Source: Monosiga brevicollis MX1
Lineage: Eukaryota > Opisthokonta > Choanoflagellata > Craspedida > Salpingoecidae
Length of the DNA stretch: 64,000 nt
Reading direction: 5' to 3'
Assembly: GCF_000002865.3 (NCBI RefSeq)
Contig: NW_001865045.1
Location: forward strand, 206,685-270,684
Each line of letters opens with the position of its first letter. Positions within the stretch are counted from its first letter, which is position 1. This document shows, one piece after another, positions 24,560-37,658 of the stretch. A program made the position numbers and the translations under genes. The notes under the pieces were generated by a model. The model had not been told where the DNA came from, did no database searches, and worked only from the letters and a program-made list of their open reading frames with translations.

Positions 24560-24653
24560 GTGGAGGGGCTGTAATTATTTATTTTTGACCCTGACTGTCT
24601 GATCTCATTTGTTTTAGGCACAACCACATCGCTTCCCGAGTCGTTCAACATAC

Positions 24654-27600
24654 CCGAGTGGGACTGTCCAAGCGTGCTGCAGGCGTTTGTGCTGGCTCTT
24701 GAAATGCCTCAAGGCCCGCTGCCGCATTGTACACGGCGAGGAGGACGGCTTCTTCAAAACGCCGGAATGGCCGGTCCGGCAAGAAGCTGAACGTTTCGGC
24801 ACATGCCAGAATAGGCTTGCCAAGGTCGGCAGCATCTACCAACTCTGCTACCTCCTATGGGCAATTGAATCACAAGTGCGGTACCCAGTCCGTATCAACG
24901 TAAACGTGAGATGAGACTGTGCTCAACAAATAAAAGCCTTTCCAGCAGAAAGGCCTGGCAAAGGTGGAGAAGACAACAACACAATGTCGCGAAAGTCGGC
25001 CCAACCTTGTAAATCAAGTCCCAAACCACCCAGCGTTGATCACCGTCGTCAAAGATGACATGACCCTCGTTTCCATTGGTCTGCCCAGAGAGACTGGCGT
25101 CCCATGCTGACTCAAACAGCGGATGGCGAGCCACAACGCGCGTCCCTTCAGCGCTTGCCTGGCCCTCGGCGGGTGTCAAGGGGTGGGAGGTGCGCAGTAC
25201 ATCTTTGCTTGGCAACCAGGCTAGCTTTCCCTGATCTTTGCCATGTGTATAGCGAACAAAAGCCAGAGGTCCGTCGGCCAGGCCCGCATGTTGCGGGGCC
25301 AGCTGGCCTCGAAATTGTTCCAGCATGTCGCGTGCAATGTCTTCCACCGTCATCGTACCCGGGACCAAAGCGATGATCGGCAACAACGAGAAAGCCGGTT
25401 GCTCCGGCGCCAGCGGTGAGGCCATGTCCTGCATACGAGCCGTACCTTGGCTAAAGTCTGCAATCATTGGCGCCGGCAACGGGATGGGCTGACGCGTCCA
25501 CGGACATACCACTGTGGCCTCGTAGTGGCCGGCAAGCTCGTTCCAGCGCTGTGCAGCCGTGCACACCAGCTTCTCATGCGGTGGCAGCAGACGGTGGATG
25601 GCTCCGGCATCATCCCCAGCCACCAGCTCTCCACCAGGACCGCGTAGCAATGCACCAATTGAGGCACCGATAAACAGACGGGCAACCGGCTCCTGCCGAT
25701 GAAAATGCCAAATTGTGACCGTTTGATCGTCACCAGCGCAAGCCAGATGACGACCGTCGCCGCAAAACACGGCGGCATATACGCGATCCGTATGCTGCAA
25801 AGTACCACGAAGCGAGAACGTGTGCAAATCCCACAACACCACGAGTCCGTCGTGAAAAGCAACGGCCAGGGTTGTATCATCAAGGCTGATGTCTATGCCG
25901 TAAATGGTCGAGTTGGGAACGCCTGCGGGTGCGCTGACCTCCCCCAGCAGTTGAAGAGGCTCGCATTGATAAATTTCCACCTTGCCTTTTGTGGAGATGG
26001 CCAGGCGCCGAGCGCTCTGGCTCACTCGCATTTGCTGACCGTTGACGTTGCCGGCCGTGGCGACCTGTTCATCGTCAAAGGCATCCACAATATGCAGGCC
26101 ATTGCCGCTGAACGCCAGGTGACGGCCATCCGGAAAGGCAGCCAAGCTACTCGTCACAACTCGCGATGATACTGCCGCCTGAGCCAGCCCCTCTGCGAGC
26201 CGCGTATAAACATCTGTGGCACGGTCGTGGGTGAAAACGGCCAATTGTCCTCTGGCGTCGGCAATGACCAGGCGTCCGTCGGCCAGCTCGACGGGGTTAT
26301 AGCCCAAGGCCACAAAGGGCGAGCCGTCGGCATTGCATAATCGACTGTGCAGCGAGAGTGCGGGGTAGTGCCAGAGGTAAACGCCGCGGGGGCCGAATTG
26401 GCCCGTGGTGAGGAGTAAGCGGGTTCCTTGCAGCCAGCAGGTACCCATGATGCCTTGGCCAAAGCCCTCTGGACCAGATCGGCCCTGAGTCGGGTGAGTT
26501 TTGGCCGCAGCTAGATCCCAAACGAGGGCACGTTTATCCCAAATGCCGCCGCCAGTCACCAGCCACTCGGCACTGAGATCCAGCCCAAAAATGGTCCAAG
26601 AGTGGCCATAGAGCTGCGCTTGGACTTCGCCAGAGCCAATGTCCAAGACGGAAATGCGCTTGTCGGCACCTACGGTAACGACAGTTGTCTCTCGCACAGC
26701 CAAATTAGTGATGGCACCTGTATGGGGCGTGGTCAAGTTGGGAGCGACCGGTAAGAGCTGGGTCCGGCTCTTCAAAGACATTCGACGCAAATCGCAGCCA
26801 TCCACGACATATAACACTTGAGACGACGCATGCCAGGCCAGCAGACGCAAGCCCAGGAGACGTTCACGCGCATCAAGACGATCCGGGGGTAGATGAGCCA
26901 GATCCGCATGGGCAATCTGCGTCAAAGCCTGGCCATCCCATTGAAGGGCTCGCACAGCTGTTGGTTGTTCCAGCAAATGACCATAGGAATATACAAAGAC
27001 CACGTTGGATGTGTGATCCACTGCCAAACCCAGCGGCGTGCCAACCTGAGGTACAGCCATACGCACGTACACATCTTGATGAAGACTGGGCGTTGTGTTG
27101 AAACAAAGCCGAACAGGCCAAATCAATGCCATTTAAACATGGCGTTGAGTCGAACTTACATCCGTAAAACGGGCAAGCTCACGCCGAGCCTGCAGGTCCC
27201 AGACCTGCACACAACCCGGCGTGACACGCGGGGTTGTATTGGCAAGAGCAGCCTGTGTCTCTGAGCAGGACACTACGGCAAGATTGTCACCTAGGAGGGC
27301 TACATCCTGACACGCGCTAAGTATCACAGCACCAAATACCACAAGCAGGCACATGTGAGCAGGAAGCCTTGCATTGCGCCATTACAACGACACTGGGAAA
27401 AAAAAAAAAAAAAGATGGCTGCCCTCTAATTGGATGGCATCGGCATACCCAGCAGCACAATCCAGGCGGTGAAGGATGGATAAATCTGCTGCTGCGACGA
27501 GGAGAACTTGACCATCATCAGAGGCAGCGAGCAAACGCGGAGCTGCTCCGGCTGGCTCGGACGGGGCAGGGGGAAGCACGGTCATGTTGTTGATAGCAGC

Positions 27601-30600
27601 ACTGGCAGCATCGCGTACGGCCTCCACACGACCCGTGGCCATGTTCCATCGTCGAAGCTGACCATCACGTGCACCCGTAATGAGTGCACCATGAGCAAGC
27701 ACGCACGCGTAAATAGGGGCTTTGTGGCCCGCCAGCTGCATGGAGCAGGCTGGCAATGCTTGAGGCTTATTCAACCATTGCAGCTGAGGGCCATCCTCAC
27801 GTGCTAAAAGCTGTGCTGCTTGCGGCTGTAGGTGGCACGAGTCTGGGGCATTGAACGCAGCACAGAGAAGGGCGCTTGGCTATCAACAAGCCGGAGAGAA
27901 AAGCGGCAGCGTGGGGACACAACGGTGCAAGCCGATACGGCCAAGAATGAAGTGAGCACAGCGCTTTGTCAGAGGAAAGCTTCCACAGGGCTGTGAAGAT
28001 GATCAAGCAAACAAACGCAGCCCGTGCATGCAAATCCGCATATATACGTACGTCGAAGCGCAGGAGGGGCAAAGTGTTGAGCAAGAGTTGCCAAGTTTCT
28101 TGAAGAGCAGCACGTTGTTGGTGCTGCAGGCATGCATGGATGTCGTCCAAAAGCTCATGCACCATGCCGTGCACGCACTTGGCGTCGAGAAACTCAAGCT
28201 GACAAAGAAGTGCAGCACAGTCATCATGTCGGCCTGCACGGGTCAGGTGGTACGGAAGTTGTGCGAGCTTTCGCACGTTGACCAGTGCATCGTGCTCTGC
28301 CTTGCCAGCGGGAAAAAAGAGTGGCTGCTCGCGTAACCCGTCAGCCAGCAGGTCATGAACCCGTGCCAATACAAGCGCATCGATTTGTGTCACATAGCGC
28401 TGCTGTACAGCCTGGCGAATGTAGTCATGAAGAAAGTTGAGGCGCCCTGCAAGAGGGCGCAGGGATGAGGATACGGTGGCACAATTGGAAGCATTGCACC
28501 AAGCCGGTGGGACGATGGGTACAGAGAAAACGGGAGGTTGACAAGGAAAAGAGATTGAAAATTGGCCCACTCACCGCCACGATCGATGAGCAGGTGACGA
28601 TTGACTTGCAGGGCCGCTGTGATCAGGAGCGGTGCTGGCTTGTGCGGAGAGCTGCGATGCCAAGCTTGCAGCAGATGATACACTTCAATTTCCGGCACAC
28701 CTTCCCGACTGACAAAAATGGCGCGCATGAGGGTTGGCACCAGCTCACGGTGCTCAGCAAAGGAATCATCGATTCGAGCCAACACCATATCCAGCAGCTC
28801 CGGCACAGCTGGCGCTGAAAGCAGTTGATCCAGCTTGTCATCAAGGCGGTAAAAATGACCAAAGGCAATCAGCTCTTCCAAAAGCAGTAGAAGATGAAGG
28901 GGATTACCACAAGCGGGGCTGGCCACAAGGCGCGCCAGTTGGTGTGGCGAGAGCTTTTTGCCGACGCGACCCAAAATTGTCTCTGCGATCGCAGTCTTAT
29001 TCGGCGCATCGAGTGGTTGGGTTTGAAGGGCCACGTAGTGTCGATGTTTGAGCTCGTCTTCGCAAGGGCCCGGCAGTGTGGACACGATGAGTTGCATGTT
29101 TGGGGGAAGGTCCACAGGCAGCCACGCAAGGCTGTGCACTGTGGCGCCTCCCAGCCAGGGCAACTCGTCATTATCCAACTGGTTGAGGGCATCAATGACC
29201 ACAAGTAGGCGGCCTTGGCCTTGGTCCTGGCAAGACTTGGCGGCCGAGCGCAAGAGTTCAGGCAACTGTTCAACCAGCGCTTCGGTGCTGGCACTGACGA
29301 GAAGCTGCGCGCGTTCAGGAGATGCGCATGCAGTGCACAGCCGCATCAACAGGTTGTGCAGGGCGGTGCTCTTGCCATCACAGCCACAAAAGTGGACAAA
29401 GACGCGGTCGCGGGGGTGGCGGGTTTCATGTGCCACGAGCCAGTTGGCTAGGAGTGCTGATTTACCACTGCCCGAGGGTCCGAGGACTGCCACGGGATTC
29501 TTGGCTGCTTTCACGAGATCTTGAAGATTCTGCCGCAAGGTATCGGCACCCAGAAAGAGAGAGCGTCGGGTGTTGGCAAAGTTAATGTGACTATTGGCTT
29601 CGTAGGCATCTACTGCGTGCGCGTCCGCGGCGGGGACGGGTAGGACGTCCGTGAGGAGGGCCTCAAGGAGGTGATACATCTGCTCGGCGGCTGCTTCGGG
29701 GACTGTATAGCTTTGCGTGTGGATCTGCAAGCTTGGTTGGGCGAGAGCGAGGTGCTTGACGTCCGTCTCAAGCTGTTCTCTAAGACGAGCGGACTCGGGA
29801 TCTGGGTTGACATAAGCATGTGCATCGTCGTGGCCAACCCGTTCGGTGGCGAGCCGGGCATCATAGGCTGGGTCGCGGAAGAAGAACATGGCGGGACGAC
29901 GGTCTGGGGCATTGAGGCAGCCATGACGAAACTCCAACTCGGTGATGGAGCGGGACGCCCATTGCATGACAAAAGGGTAATTGATGGCTGCGAGTTTGAG
30001 ATTGCCATCAAGCCACTCCGTGGCGGGGTTGCCTTCGATGCGATGAGAGCCGTAGCGTCGACCATAGAGACCGACAAAGACATCGGCACGATCAATTTCG
30101 CGGAGACAAATGTCGAGGGTGCGCTGCTGGCTTGCGTCCTCAGCCGTAATGCCCCAACGCAAGTCGGTGCAGGCCAGAGCCACGCCCGCAGCCTGGCATT
30201 GATGCTGAAGGAGTGGGAGGTAGCGCTCAACAAAGGCGCGGCGCTCGGTTTCCAGGCCGGCAAAGGGCGAAGAAAGAAAGACGTTGAGCGTGCGTTCACG
30301 CCGCAGCTTGCCAGCTAGGTGGCTGCGCATGGCTTTGGATCCAAGCTGGGTCATGACATGATCACCAGGTGAGCTCGTGGGAGCCGTGGCATGGGGCGTG
30401 TTCTGGGACTGGGACTGAGCAAGGGGGCCCGCCTGGTTGATGGGCGCAAAGTGGCTGACTGAAGTCTGCGCGGGGTCGGAGCTGGACCGAAGAACCTGCT
30501 CCGTGGCTCGGGTGGTAGCGGCTTCATATTCAGTTTGGACGCTTTGTGGGATCATGAGTCCAATGGTGGCATACAAGGGCAAGCGCTCGGGCCTATTCAA

Positions 30601-30861
30601 AACCTGAGCCAGCTCTCCTACAAACTGAGACACGTTGCGGCTTTGTACAAACACCTGAATGCACCGACTGATCACGAACACGCCGACAGGTGATGTGCAC
30701 AAATGCGGGTAGTGAGGGAGAGCGGTGAGCCGAGCGCGGTGTGCACAGTTGCTGGGTGACACGCAAGACGGGGTGCCGCACTTAATTTCAGCTGCCTCCA
30801 ACGGCGCAAGCAGCGTGCTCGTCTGTGCACGGAACAGCGCAAACTTGTCTCCCTGCTCCAT
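24654..30861 (-). CDS. STAND ATPase: harmonin-N-like, DUF4062, NACHT, WD40 (NWD1/TEP1-like)
   Basis: Very large signal-transduction ATPase, about 1800 residues before the probable glutaredoxin exon. Exons: 30861-30763, 30654-28575, 28446-28052, 27879-27449, 27316-27160, 27045-25006 and 24854-24654. The phase closes across all of them. The N-terminus (about 1-85) resembles the harmonin-N helical domain: VSQFVGELAQVLNRPERLPL, then TIGLMIPQSVQTEY. DUF4062 follows (LNVFLSSPFAGLETERRAFV, then DLRWGIT). The NACHT module has a P-loop near residue 425 (LGPSGSGKSALLANWL) and Walker B near 518 (LLVVIDALNQLD). A helical bridge reads AQLPYHLTRAGRHDDCAALL, and WD repeats (QVWDLQARRELARF, VVLWDLHTFSLRGTL, VTIWHFHRQEP) run to about residue 1735. 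The start is the first in-frame ATG. It is head to head with a second STAND gene. Confidence 0.8.
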
Positions 30862-31404
30862 GCCGTCGTTGTACAGCGCTGTCACTTGTTGTGGTCGCCC
30901 AGGCAGCCACCACCACCACCATCAGTACCATCAGCATCAGCACCAATGTGAACCGGCACCATCAGCACCATCAGCACCAGCACCAGCACCTTCAGCACCA
31001 GCATCTTCAGTAGCAAATGAGGCAACCATGTTTTTGTCAGCTTTTTAACAACAACAACAACAACGATGACCGCTCGATGTCAGATAAAGCTGGATCTTGA
31101 CAGCATGTGTGTGCGTGTGTGTGTGCGTGTGTGTGTGTGTGTGTGTGTTTGATCGCGAATTTCTGATCAGTGGGTTTGTTGAAAGTGGCCGAGAGGGGGG
31201 CGGGAGGGGGGCAGGAGGAGGGGATCTTGGGCAGAGGGGGGATCGGGGGCAAGTGGCATGATCGGATCGGATCTGTTCCCAAGGCTATTTGGCAAAGGTG
31301 GATTGGGTTCCTATAGGTGTATCTTATCACCGTGCGTGTTGCTCGCTCTTTGGCAGGCATTACCCCGCCCCACCCTCCAGCAACAACAACAACAAAAAAA
31401 GGAC
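30862..31404. promoter_or_regulatory. Divergent promoter between two STAND genes
   Basis: A 543 bp interval separating the two head-to-head NACHT genes. It carries CAC/CAG-rich simple sequence at about 30908-31010, (CAA)n at about 31049-31062, a (GT)n tract at about 31102-31149 and a G-rich stretch at 31190-31250. A shared promoter would allow joint expression; no specific element can be named. Confidence 0.5.
31102..31149. repeat. (GT)n microsatellite
   Basis: Interrupted GT/GC-GT run in the shared promoter of the two STAND genes. Confidence 0.9.
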
Positions 31405-34400
31405 ATGAGTGGGGCAACTAGCGCTGAGGCGCTGGGAGCCAACGGGCTAGAGGCTGCGCCTTACAGCGGCTGGCTCATGGTGAAGTTCAAGGGCCGCTTT
31501 TCTAAAAAACAAAAGTTTTTTCTCAAGTCATCGGCCCGAAGCATCGAGGCCTTTGTGCGCGATAGTGCTCAAGGCGGCGAGCTGGTTCTTGTTAGCGCGC
31601 TGGTGGCCCCGACAGCTGGCTTTCGGGCGCAACGCAAGGGGCGCAGCGCCGACGGGCCGTCGCGGCTCGTGGTCCGGGGCCGGAATGCTCAATGGCGCAT
31701 TACAGGCGATCATGCTGAGCTTGATGCCCTTCATGCCAGCCTTCGCGCTACCGATGCCCCGCTGGAGGCCGAGATGAATGCCACAGATGGAGATTCCCCG
31801 ATCGCTATTGCCGGTTTGTCACAACCCATACCGATTATGTGATTATGTGTCTGCATCTTGGCTTGGTTGGCTTTTGATGCACGCCTTGTGCCTGCGCTTG
31901 CAAACGAATCGGCTCGACCCTTGCTCTTGCCCTCACCGCTACGTTTTGTTGGCAACCCCGCCTTGGTCTCTTGGTCTCGGCATGAACGCTACACGTGCAG
32001 GAGAGGTGAACACGTCGCCACAAGAAGCTTTGATAGTGCCGCTTCCTTCCGCCGGCCCTGGTACAGGTACTGAAGCCGAAGAAGTGACGCCAGAGCAAAT
32101 TACTACTTTGCTGCATGGTGGCCTTGATCATGGCCTGCGTGCACCACAAACCGCACTCGCCCTATTCATCTCCTCCACCTTCACTGGTGCGTTGCCGCCT
32201 TGCGCAGCGGCCGTGCAACAGTGGTGATCCTGTGCTAGGTTAAGCCAGCTTTATGTGTGTCAGTTGCTTTTGTTGATTCATTTTTGATGGACGCCCGGTG
32301 GATAGATACCGAGCATGAGCGGAATGGCATGATCGGCCAGCTCCCGGCGCTCAAGGCGCTAGCCCGCAGTCTGAGCCTGGACCTTGAATTCTCCGAGATG
32401 CGATGGGGCGTTACCCCCATCCTTTCTGCCCATCACCAGACTACCGCACTCTGTCTTCAGGAGCTGCGTCGCTGTCAAGCTAAATCTCCCTCACTCAATT
32501 TTGTGGTGCGTATGAGTGTGCGGGCGTGTGTTCAGGAGCGCACACGGGGTCTGCTCAAATAGGGTCACGCATTCACGCCTCACACTCAACTCACACTGCT
32601 GTGTAGAGCTTGTTGGGAGATAAGTACGGCTTTCGCCCCTTTCCCAATCTCATTGCTGCCTCCGACTTTGAGCGGCTGGTTCCTCTTGTGCGCTCGAGTA
32701 CAACCCAGGAATTGCTGCGCGCATGGTTTCGAGAAGATGCCAACGCAGTCCCTGCCATGATGGTGCTATTGCCCATTCATGAGCGCCTGCCTGAGTATCT
32801 TGGCAGTCAAGACGCCGCAGCCCGACGCGCTGCGTCCAACGCCTGGTGGGCTCAGTTTGAAGAGATGCAGGGTGCACTGCGTCAGGCTGCCCTTGATCTT
32901 CAAACTCAGGATGAAACTTTCAACGCCCGCCCCTTTCTCATCTCCGGTATTCATGTCGCCCGCGCGGGGCGTGTTTTTGGGTTGCTTATTCAGTCAAGCT
33001 TTATGCTGTTGCCTGTGCATTCCTGGCTTGACTCACCCTGGTTATCCGGGTACCATCCTCCGTGTGTTTACCTCCCCCCTCGCAGTCACGGAAGATGAGG
33101 TGCAGACGCAGCTTGAGGAAACAGCCGATGCTGGGCAATGCAGCGTCTGGTATCGCCGTTGCTTCTCTGATCTGGCGCAGGTGCCTCCTTCAGATCGCTG
33201 CCTCAAGCGCTATGTTGACATGACTGCCGATGGTCGCGACCACGATGCCCAGACCTTGTTGGCTGGGTTGCACCAGCGCATGATGGCAGCGCTGCCCCAT
33301 ATTCATACTTATCCGCTCACTTACCACCCGGATGAAGGTGTGCATCCTGCTCAGCCAGCCCACCAGCAATACCTGGAGCAGCTCTGCACCGACTTTGAAC
33401 AGCTTGTCACCGGTGCTCTGCACCAACTCAACAAGTCCATTGCCCCACACCAGCGAGACCCTCTCTTGTTAGAAGTGGCAGCCCATTTGCAATTTGCCGC
33501 ACGTCGTGGCGTCAACCTGGTGGGCCGTGACACTGAACTTCAGAGTATCAAGGCCTTCCTGACTGCGCCCAGTCACGGACCCCTCGTGGTGGTCGGTGAC
33601 TCTGGTTCGGGGAAAACTTCAGTCATGGCCAATGCTGTAGCCTCGGCAGCCGTGGAGCGGGAGAGCGGTACAATGGTCATTGCTCGGTTCGTGGGCGTAA
33701 CACCTGCGTCGCGCACCGCACAGAGCCTCATGCACTCGATCTGCGAACAAATTATGAGGACGGGCCGATGGGCACCCAAGGGTGAAGGCAACGCCCCCGG
33801 TGAGCTGCCAACCCGATACTCTGACCTGGTGCCGCTCTTTTCAGAGGCCTTGGAAAGTTCCTCAGCCGAAACCCCTCTCATTGTGGCTATTGATTCTCTC
33901 GACCAGCTCTCAGAGAGCTCAAACGGTCGCAGCCTGGCCTGGCTACCCATTGTCTTGCCTCCCCACACCCACTTGATTGTGTCTACGCTCCCACAGGCGC
34001 AGTACAAGTGTCTCCCCAGCCTGGAAAGTGCAGCAGCACGGGCACGTGCCTCCAACACAGAATTTGAGCTGCAGAAGCTCACCGTCCTACCACTCAACGC
34101 CACGCAATGTCTGGAGGCCTGCATCATCTGGCTTCGCATGGAGCAACGATGCATCTCCGAGGCTCAGCGAGCTCGCTTGCAAGCTGCTTTTGAACAACTC
34201 TCTACGCCCTTGTATATGCGGGTGGCATTGCAGCTGGCACGCCATTGGTTCAGTTACACCGAGGTGGCCGCCTTGCCCGCGACAGCACGCGATGCCATCA
34301 ACGTACTCTTTGAGGAGTTTGAAAAGGAGCAGGGTGAAATTGTTGTTCGGCGGTTGGTGGGTTACTTTACTGCCACTGTGGGTGGTGTGAGCAGTGGTGA

Positions 34401-37400
34401 AATGCTGGATGTCTTGAGTTGCGATGATGAAGTGCTCAACCATGTCTTTGAGTGGTGGCTCCCACCCCGCCGCCTGTTTCCTCCATTGATTTGGACTCGC
34501 TTCCGCACACTTTTTGCTCCGTTTTTGGTACGTGCTTGCGCCCACCTCATACATCAGTCCTAATACACCGAGACCTTTCTTGCAATCCCCTTTTCATGCC
34601 ATCCGGGACTATCTTCCTAAGCTGTTGCCGTTTTTTTTTCTTTTCCTTTACTTCTCGCCCCCTTGCTACCCTGGACAATACGCAGACCAGCAGCACGGTT
34701 GATGGTGCGGAAATGATCTCGTGGCATCATCGCCAATTTTGGGAGGCAGCCGAGGCACGATACCTTGCCACAGCTGAAGATCGCCGACTGTGCCATGCTG
34801 CGTGGGCCGACTACTTTTGTGGTCACTGGCATGGTCGTCCCAAGCCTTTTCATTATACCCAAGCACAGCTCAGTCGTTTTGAAGAGACCATCGTGGAGAC
34901 CGAGGGCTCGGATCGGTTCGATGCGTATAAGCAAGGCGTAGCTGCCGAACAGTTTCGTGATGTCCTTGATCAACCCATCTTCTGGCCTCAAAATGGCACA
35001 CCTAATCGTCGTCGAGCTACTCAACAGGCCCATCATCTGCTGGCCGCTGGTCGATTCGAGGAAGTTGCTCGTGACATTCTGCTCAATTTTGAAGCCCTAC
35101 AGGCCAAAGTCCAGGCTCAGTCCGTCTGGGACGTCTTGCGCGAGGCTGAACTGGTACTGGCCGAGTCACTTGACGCTGGACTGAAACGCAGCGTGCAGCT
35201 CTTGCTCGAGTTCTTGACGCTCAAGTCCGTGGACCTCAATTCGTCGCCACGCACATTGCCCGGGTTGCTTCACAATCACATTGGTTTGAAGCAGTTGCAA
35301 GAGCGCGGCGAAACGGTCATGGAGATGGCTCGCTTGCTGCAAGCGGCTGCCACCTATGCTCGCGAGCATCAGCTGCTACTGCCCAATTATGCGGCGGGAA
35401 CACTTGTGGGCGGACCGCTGCATCAGGTCTTCCCACTTCCCTTCTCCAAACGCCAGTCCGTCCCTGTTACTTCAATCCGCCTATCCAGCTCGCGCGACAC
35501 ACTGTACGCAAGTTACAACAACAAGTTTTCCACCTTCGATCTAGCTTCTGGAGCACTTGTGGGCGAACTTGAGCTCTTCCGGCATGCTCGATGCCAATTG
35601 TGCGAGCCACAGCAGCGAGTCATCATGTCACACCACAACATTCATGTTGAGGGGCAGGGTTACCAGCGACTTGAATCTGGGCGCATCGTTTGCCTCGAGC
35701 TAGCCACTGGGCGCGAGTGCTGGGCCCGTGAGTTGGCACAGTTTCACGAACTCGTTGGTGTCAACGAGCAGGCTGGGCAAGTCATCTTTCAGGACGGCCA
35801 GCGCATCGTGTTTGTGCAGATTGAAGATGCCCAGGAAATAGTCTCCCAAGATCTGGATGAGGAGCAAAAGCTGACTGCTGTGGCTTGCAACGATGACGGC
35901 ACGTTCTTGAGCATGGCTCTTGAAACTCCGGTGGCTGATGGCGATGACGCCCTTCCCTCGACCGCCGTGTCGGTACTGCAGCTGCAGCAGCACAGCGTAA
36001 TTCTTAACCTCGTACTGACAGACTCAGTCAAGTCATTGGCCTTTGCAGACCAGGATCGAATTTTGTGCATAGCTACCTCTGCCGGCTGGCGTGCGGTGGA
36101 GGTAGCGAGCGGAGCTACTGTGTCGTCATCTTCGACGGGCGCGCTCAAGGCGCTTGTGGGCTCGCAGTCTCATTTGTGTGGTCTGCTACGCAATAACAAG
36201 GCCTGCTTAGCCGACGTTCGCACTGGTCAGGAAGTGCGTCAATTTCAGTGCGGTATGATGCCAGTGACAGCCATGAACCTTTTGAGTGACCCTTTCCTTT
36301 GTACGACCGCGGGGTATGATGGCCAGGTGCGCTTTTGGCTGAATCGCGACGAGCTTGCGCTTGATCCTACACTACACCACAACGAGATGCCACGCAAACT
36401 GTTCCACACGCAACACCATCTCATTTCATGGGCCAGTGAGCCATGCATCAAAGCGTGGTCCCGCCCTGGGCTGGCACACTATACTGATCTCAAGCTCGCA
36501 GAAGCCCCCGCCGATGCATGCGCATTGCCCAACGATCAAGTCTTGGTTGCGATTCGGGACAATTTGTTAATTTGGGATTTGCCAACTAAGAACTGTGTCT
36601 ACCAGCGCGCGATGCCCCGCCAAGTGGCGTCACTGTCCGCGCAGATCAGGCCAGCTGAAGCTGCCGGGGCCGAGGGTCCCGAAGGACAAGTTATTGTCAT
36701 TGTGTCTTTTCGCCAGGGCGAAGGCGGAGCGCAAGTCTGGGACCTAGCTGCCGAAATGGCTGTGCAAGAGCATTTGCAAAAGGTAAACCCCTTACAGCTG
36801 AAGCAAGCCAACGCCGACGAAGTGGCTGCACTGCCATTGCCCGAAACAGAAAACGGACGGCCTGCTTTGGCGCCTGCCTTGGTGGAGCGAGCGACACAAG
36901 ATCCATGGTTGCGACATGCGTGCTTTGCCAAGGATCGTTTGAACATCAGTCAGTGGTGCACGGCACACTTTCCGCATCTTCTGGCCGACCTTGACACAAG
37001 CCGAGCGGAGGTAGCCGTCAACAATCGGCATGCTGTCATGGCCGACAGAAGCGGCCACATCGTGGTACATGGCTGGGACCTCGAGGCTCCTGTGACTGGA
37101 ACCCACCCCTTCACAAATGCCCATGAAACTTACAATTCACTTCGGGTGCAGGTGAACGATCGCGTCGTTGTGCTGACGTACATCAATGCAGTGCTGATCT
37201 ACGACCTGTATTCGTTAGCCCTCTTGCGGGAGACAAAAACCGAAGGCCCCTACATCGTGGGCGTCGACGCCTGTGGTCCCGATCTATTTGTCTTGCAATT
37301 CCTGGGAGGTATCGTCTCTGTGATGAATGAGGAGGGCGAAATCCTCCTGACCGAGGCATCTCCATCGGGCCTTCCCTTTGATTTTCAGATAGCCGGACCC

Positions 37401-37658
37401 TTCCTGGTGGGCCGCCAGCTTCGTCGGGCGGCAGTTTTTGAGCGCTCATCGACAGGACAATTTCGCGAGGTGGCTGATTTCTTGGCAGGGGGCTGGTTGC
37501 CTGTCTTTGAGGCCATGTGGGTGGAGGCGGAGGCTGAGAAGAACGACGAGCAAGTCGCTAAATTGGAGGTGTTCACAATTACGGTGGAGGGTCAAGTTAT
37601 CCCGCTGACGCTATTGGCGCCCGCCAATGAGAATGCGACCGCTGTTTCGATGGCTTGA
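31405..37658 (+). CDS. STAND ATPase: PH-like domain, DUF4062, NACHT, beta-propeller (NWD-like)
   Basis: Second NWD/TEP1-type ATPase, 1849 residues. Exons: 31405-31813, 32001-32186, 32306-32505, 32607-32946, 33086-34527 and 34686-37658, with consistent phase. Residues about 18-125 look like a PH domain (YSGWLMVKFKGRFSKKQKFF, then WRITGDHAELDALHASL). DUF4062 starts LALFISSTFT, continues DTEHERNGMIGQLPALKAL and EMRWGVTP. NACHT: P-loop VVGDSGSGKTSVMANAV near residue 548 and Walker B PLIVAIDSLDQLS near 648, then LPPHTHLIVSTLPQ. A winged-helix/helical segment (ISWHHRQFWEAAEARYL) leads to about 750 residues of degenerate WD-like propeller blades. Compared with its minus-strand partner it has a PH domain in place of the harmonin-like one and no glutaredoxin domain. 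The shared core suggests an old duplication. Confidence 0.82.

Noticed and set aside
30862-30885. STAND gene start at 30885
   Set aside because: That codon is GTG; the first in-frame ATG is at 30861.
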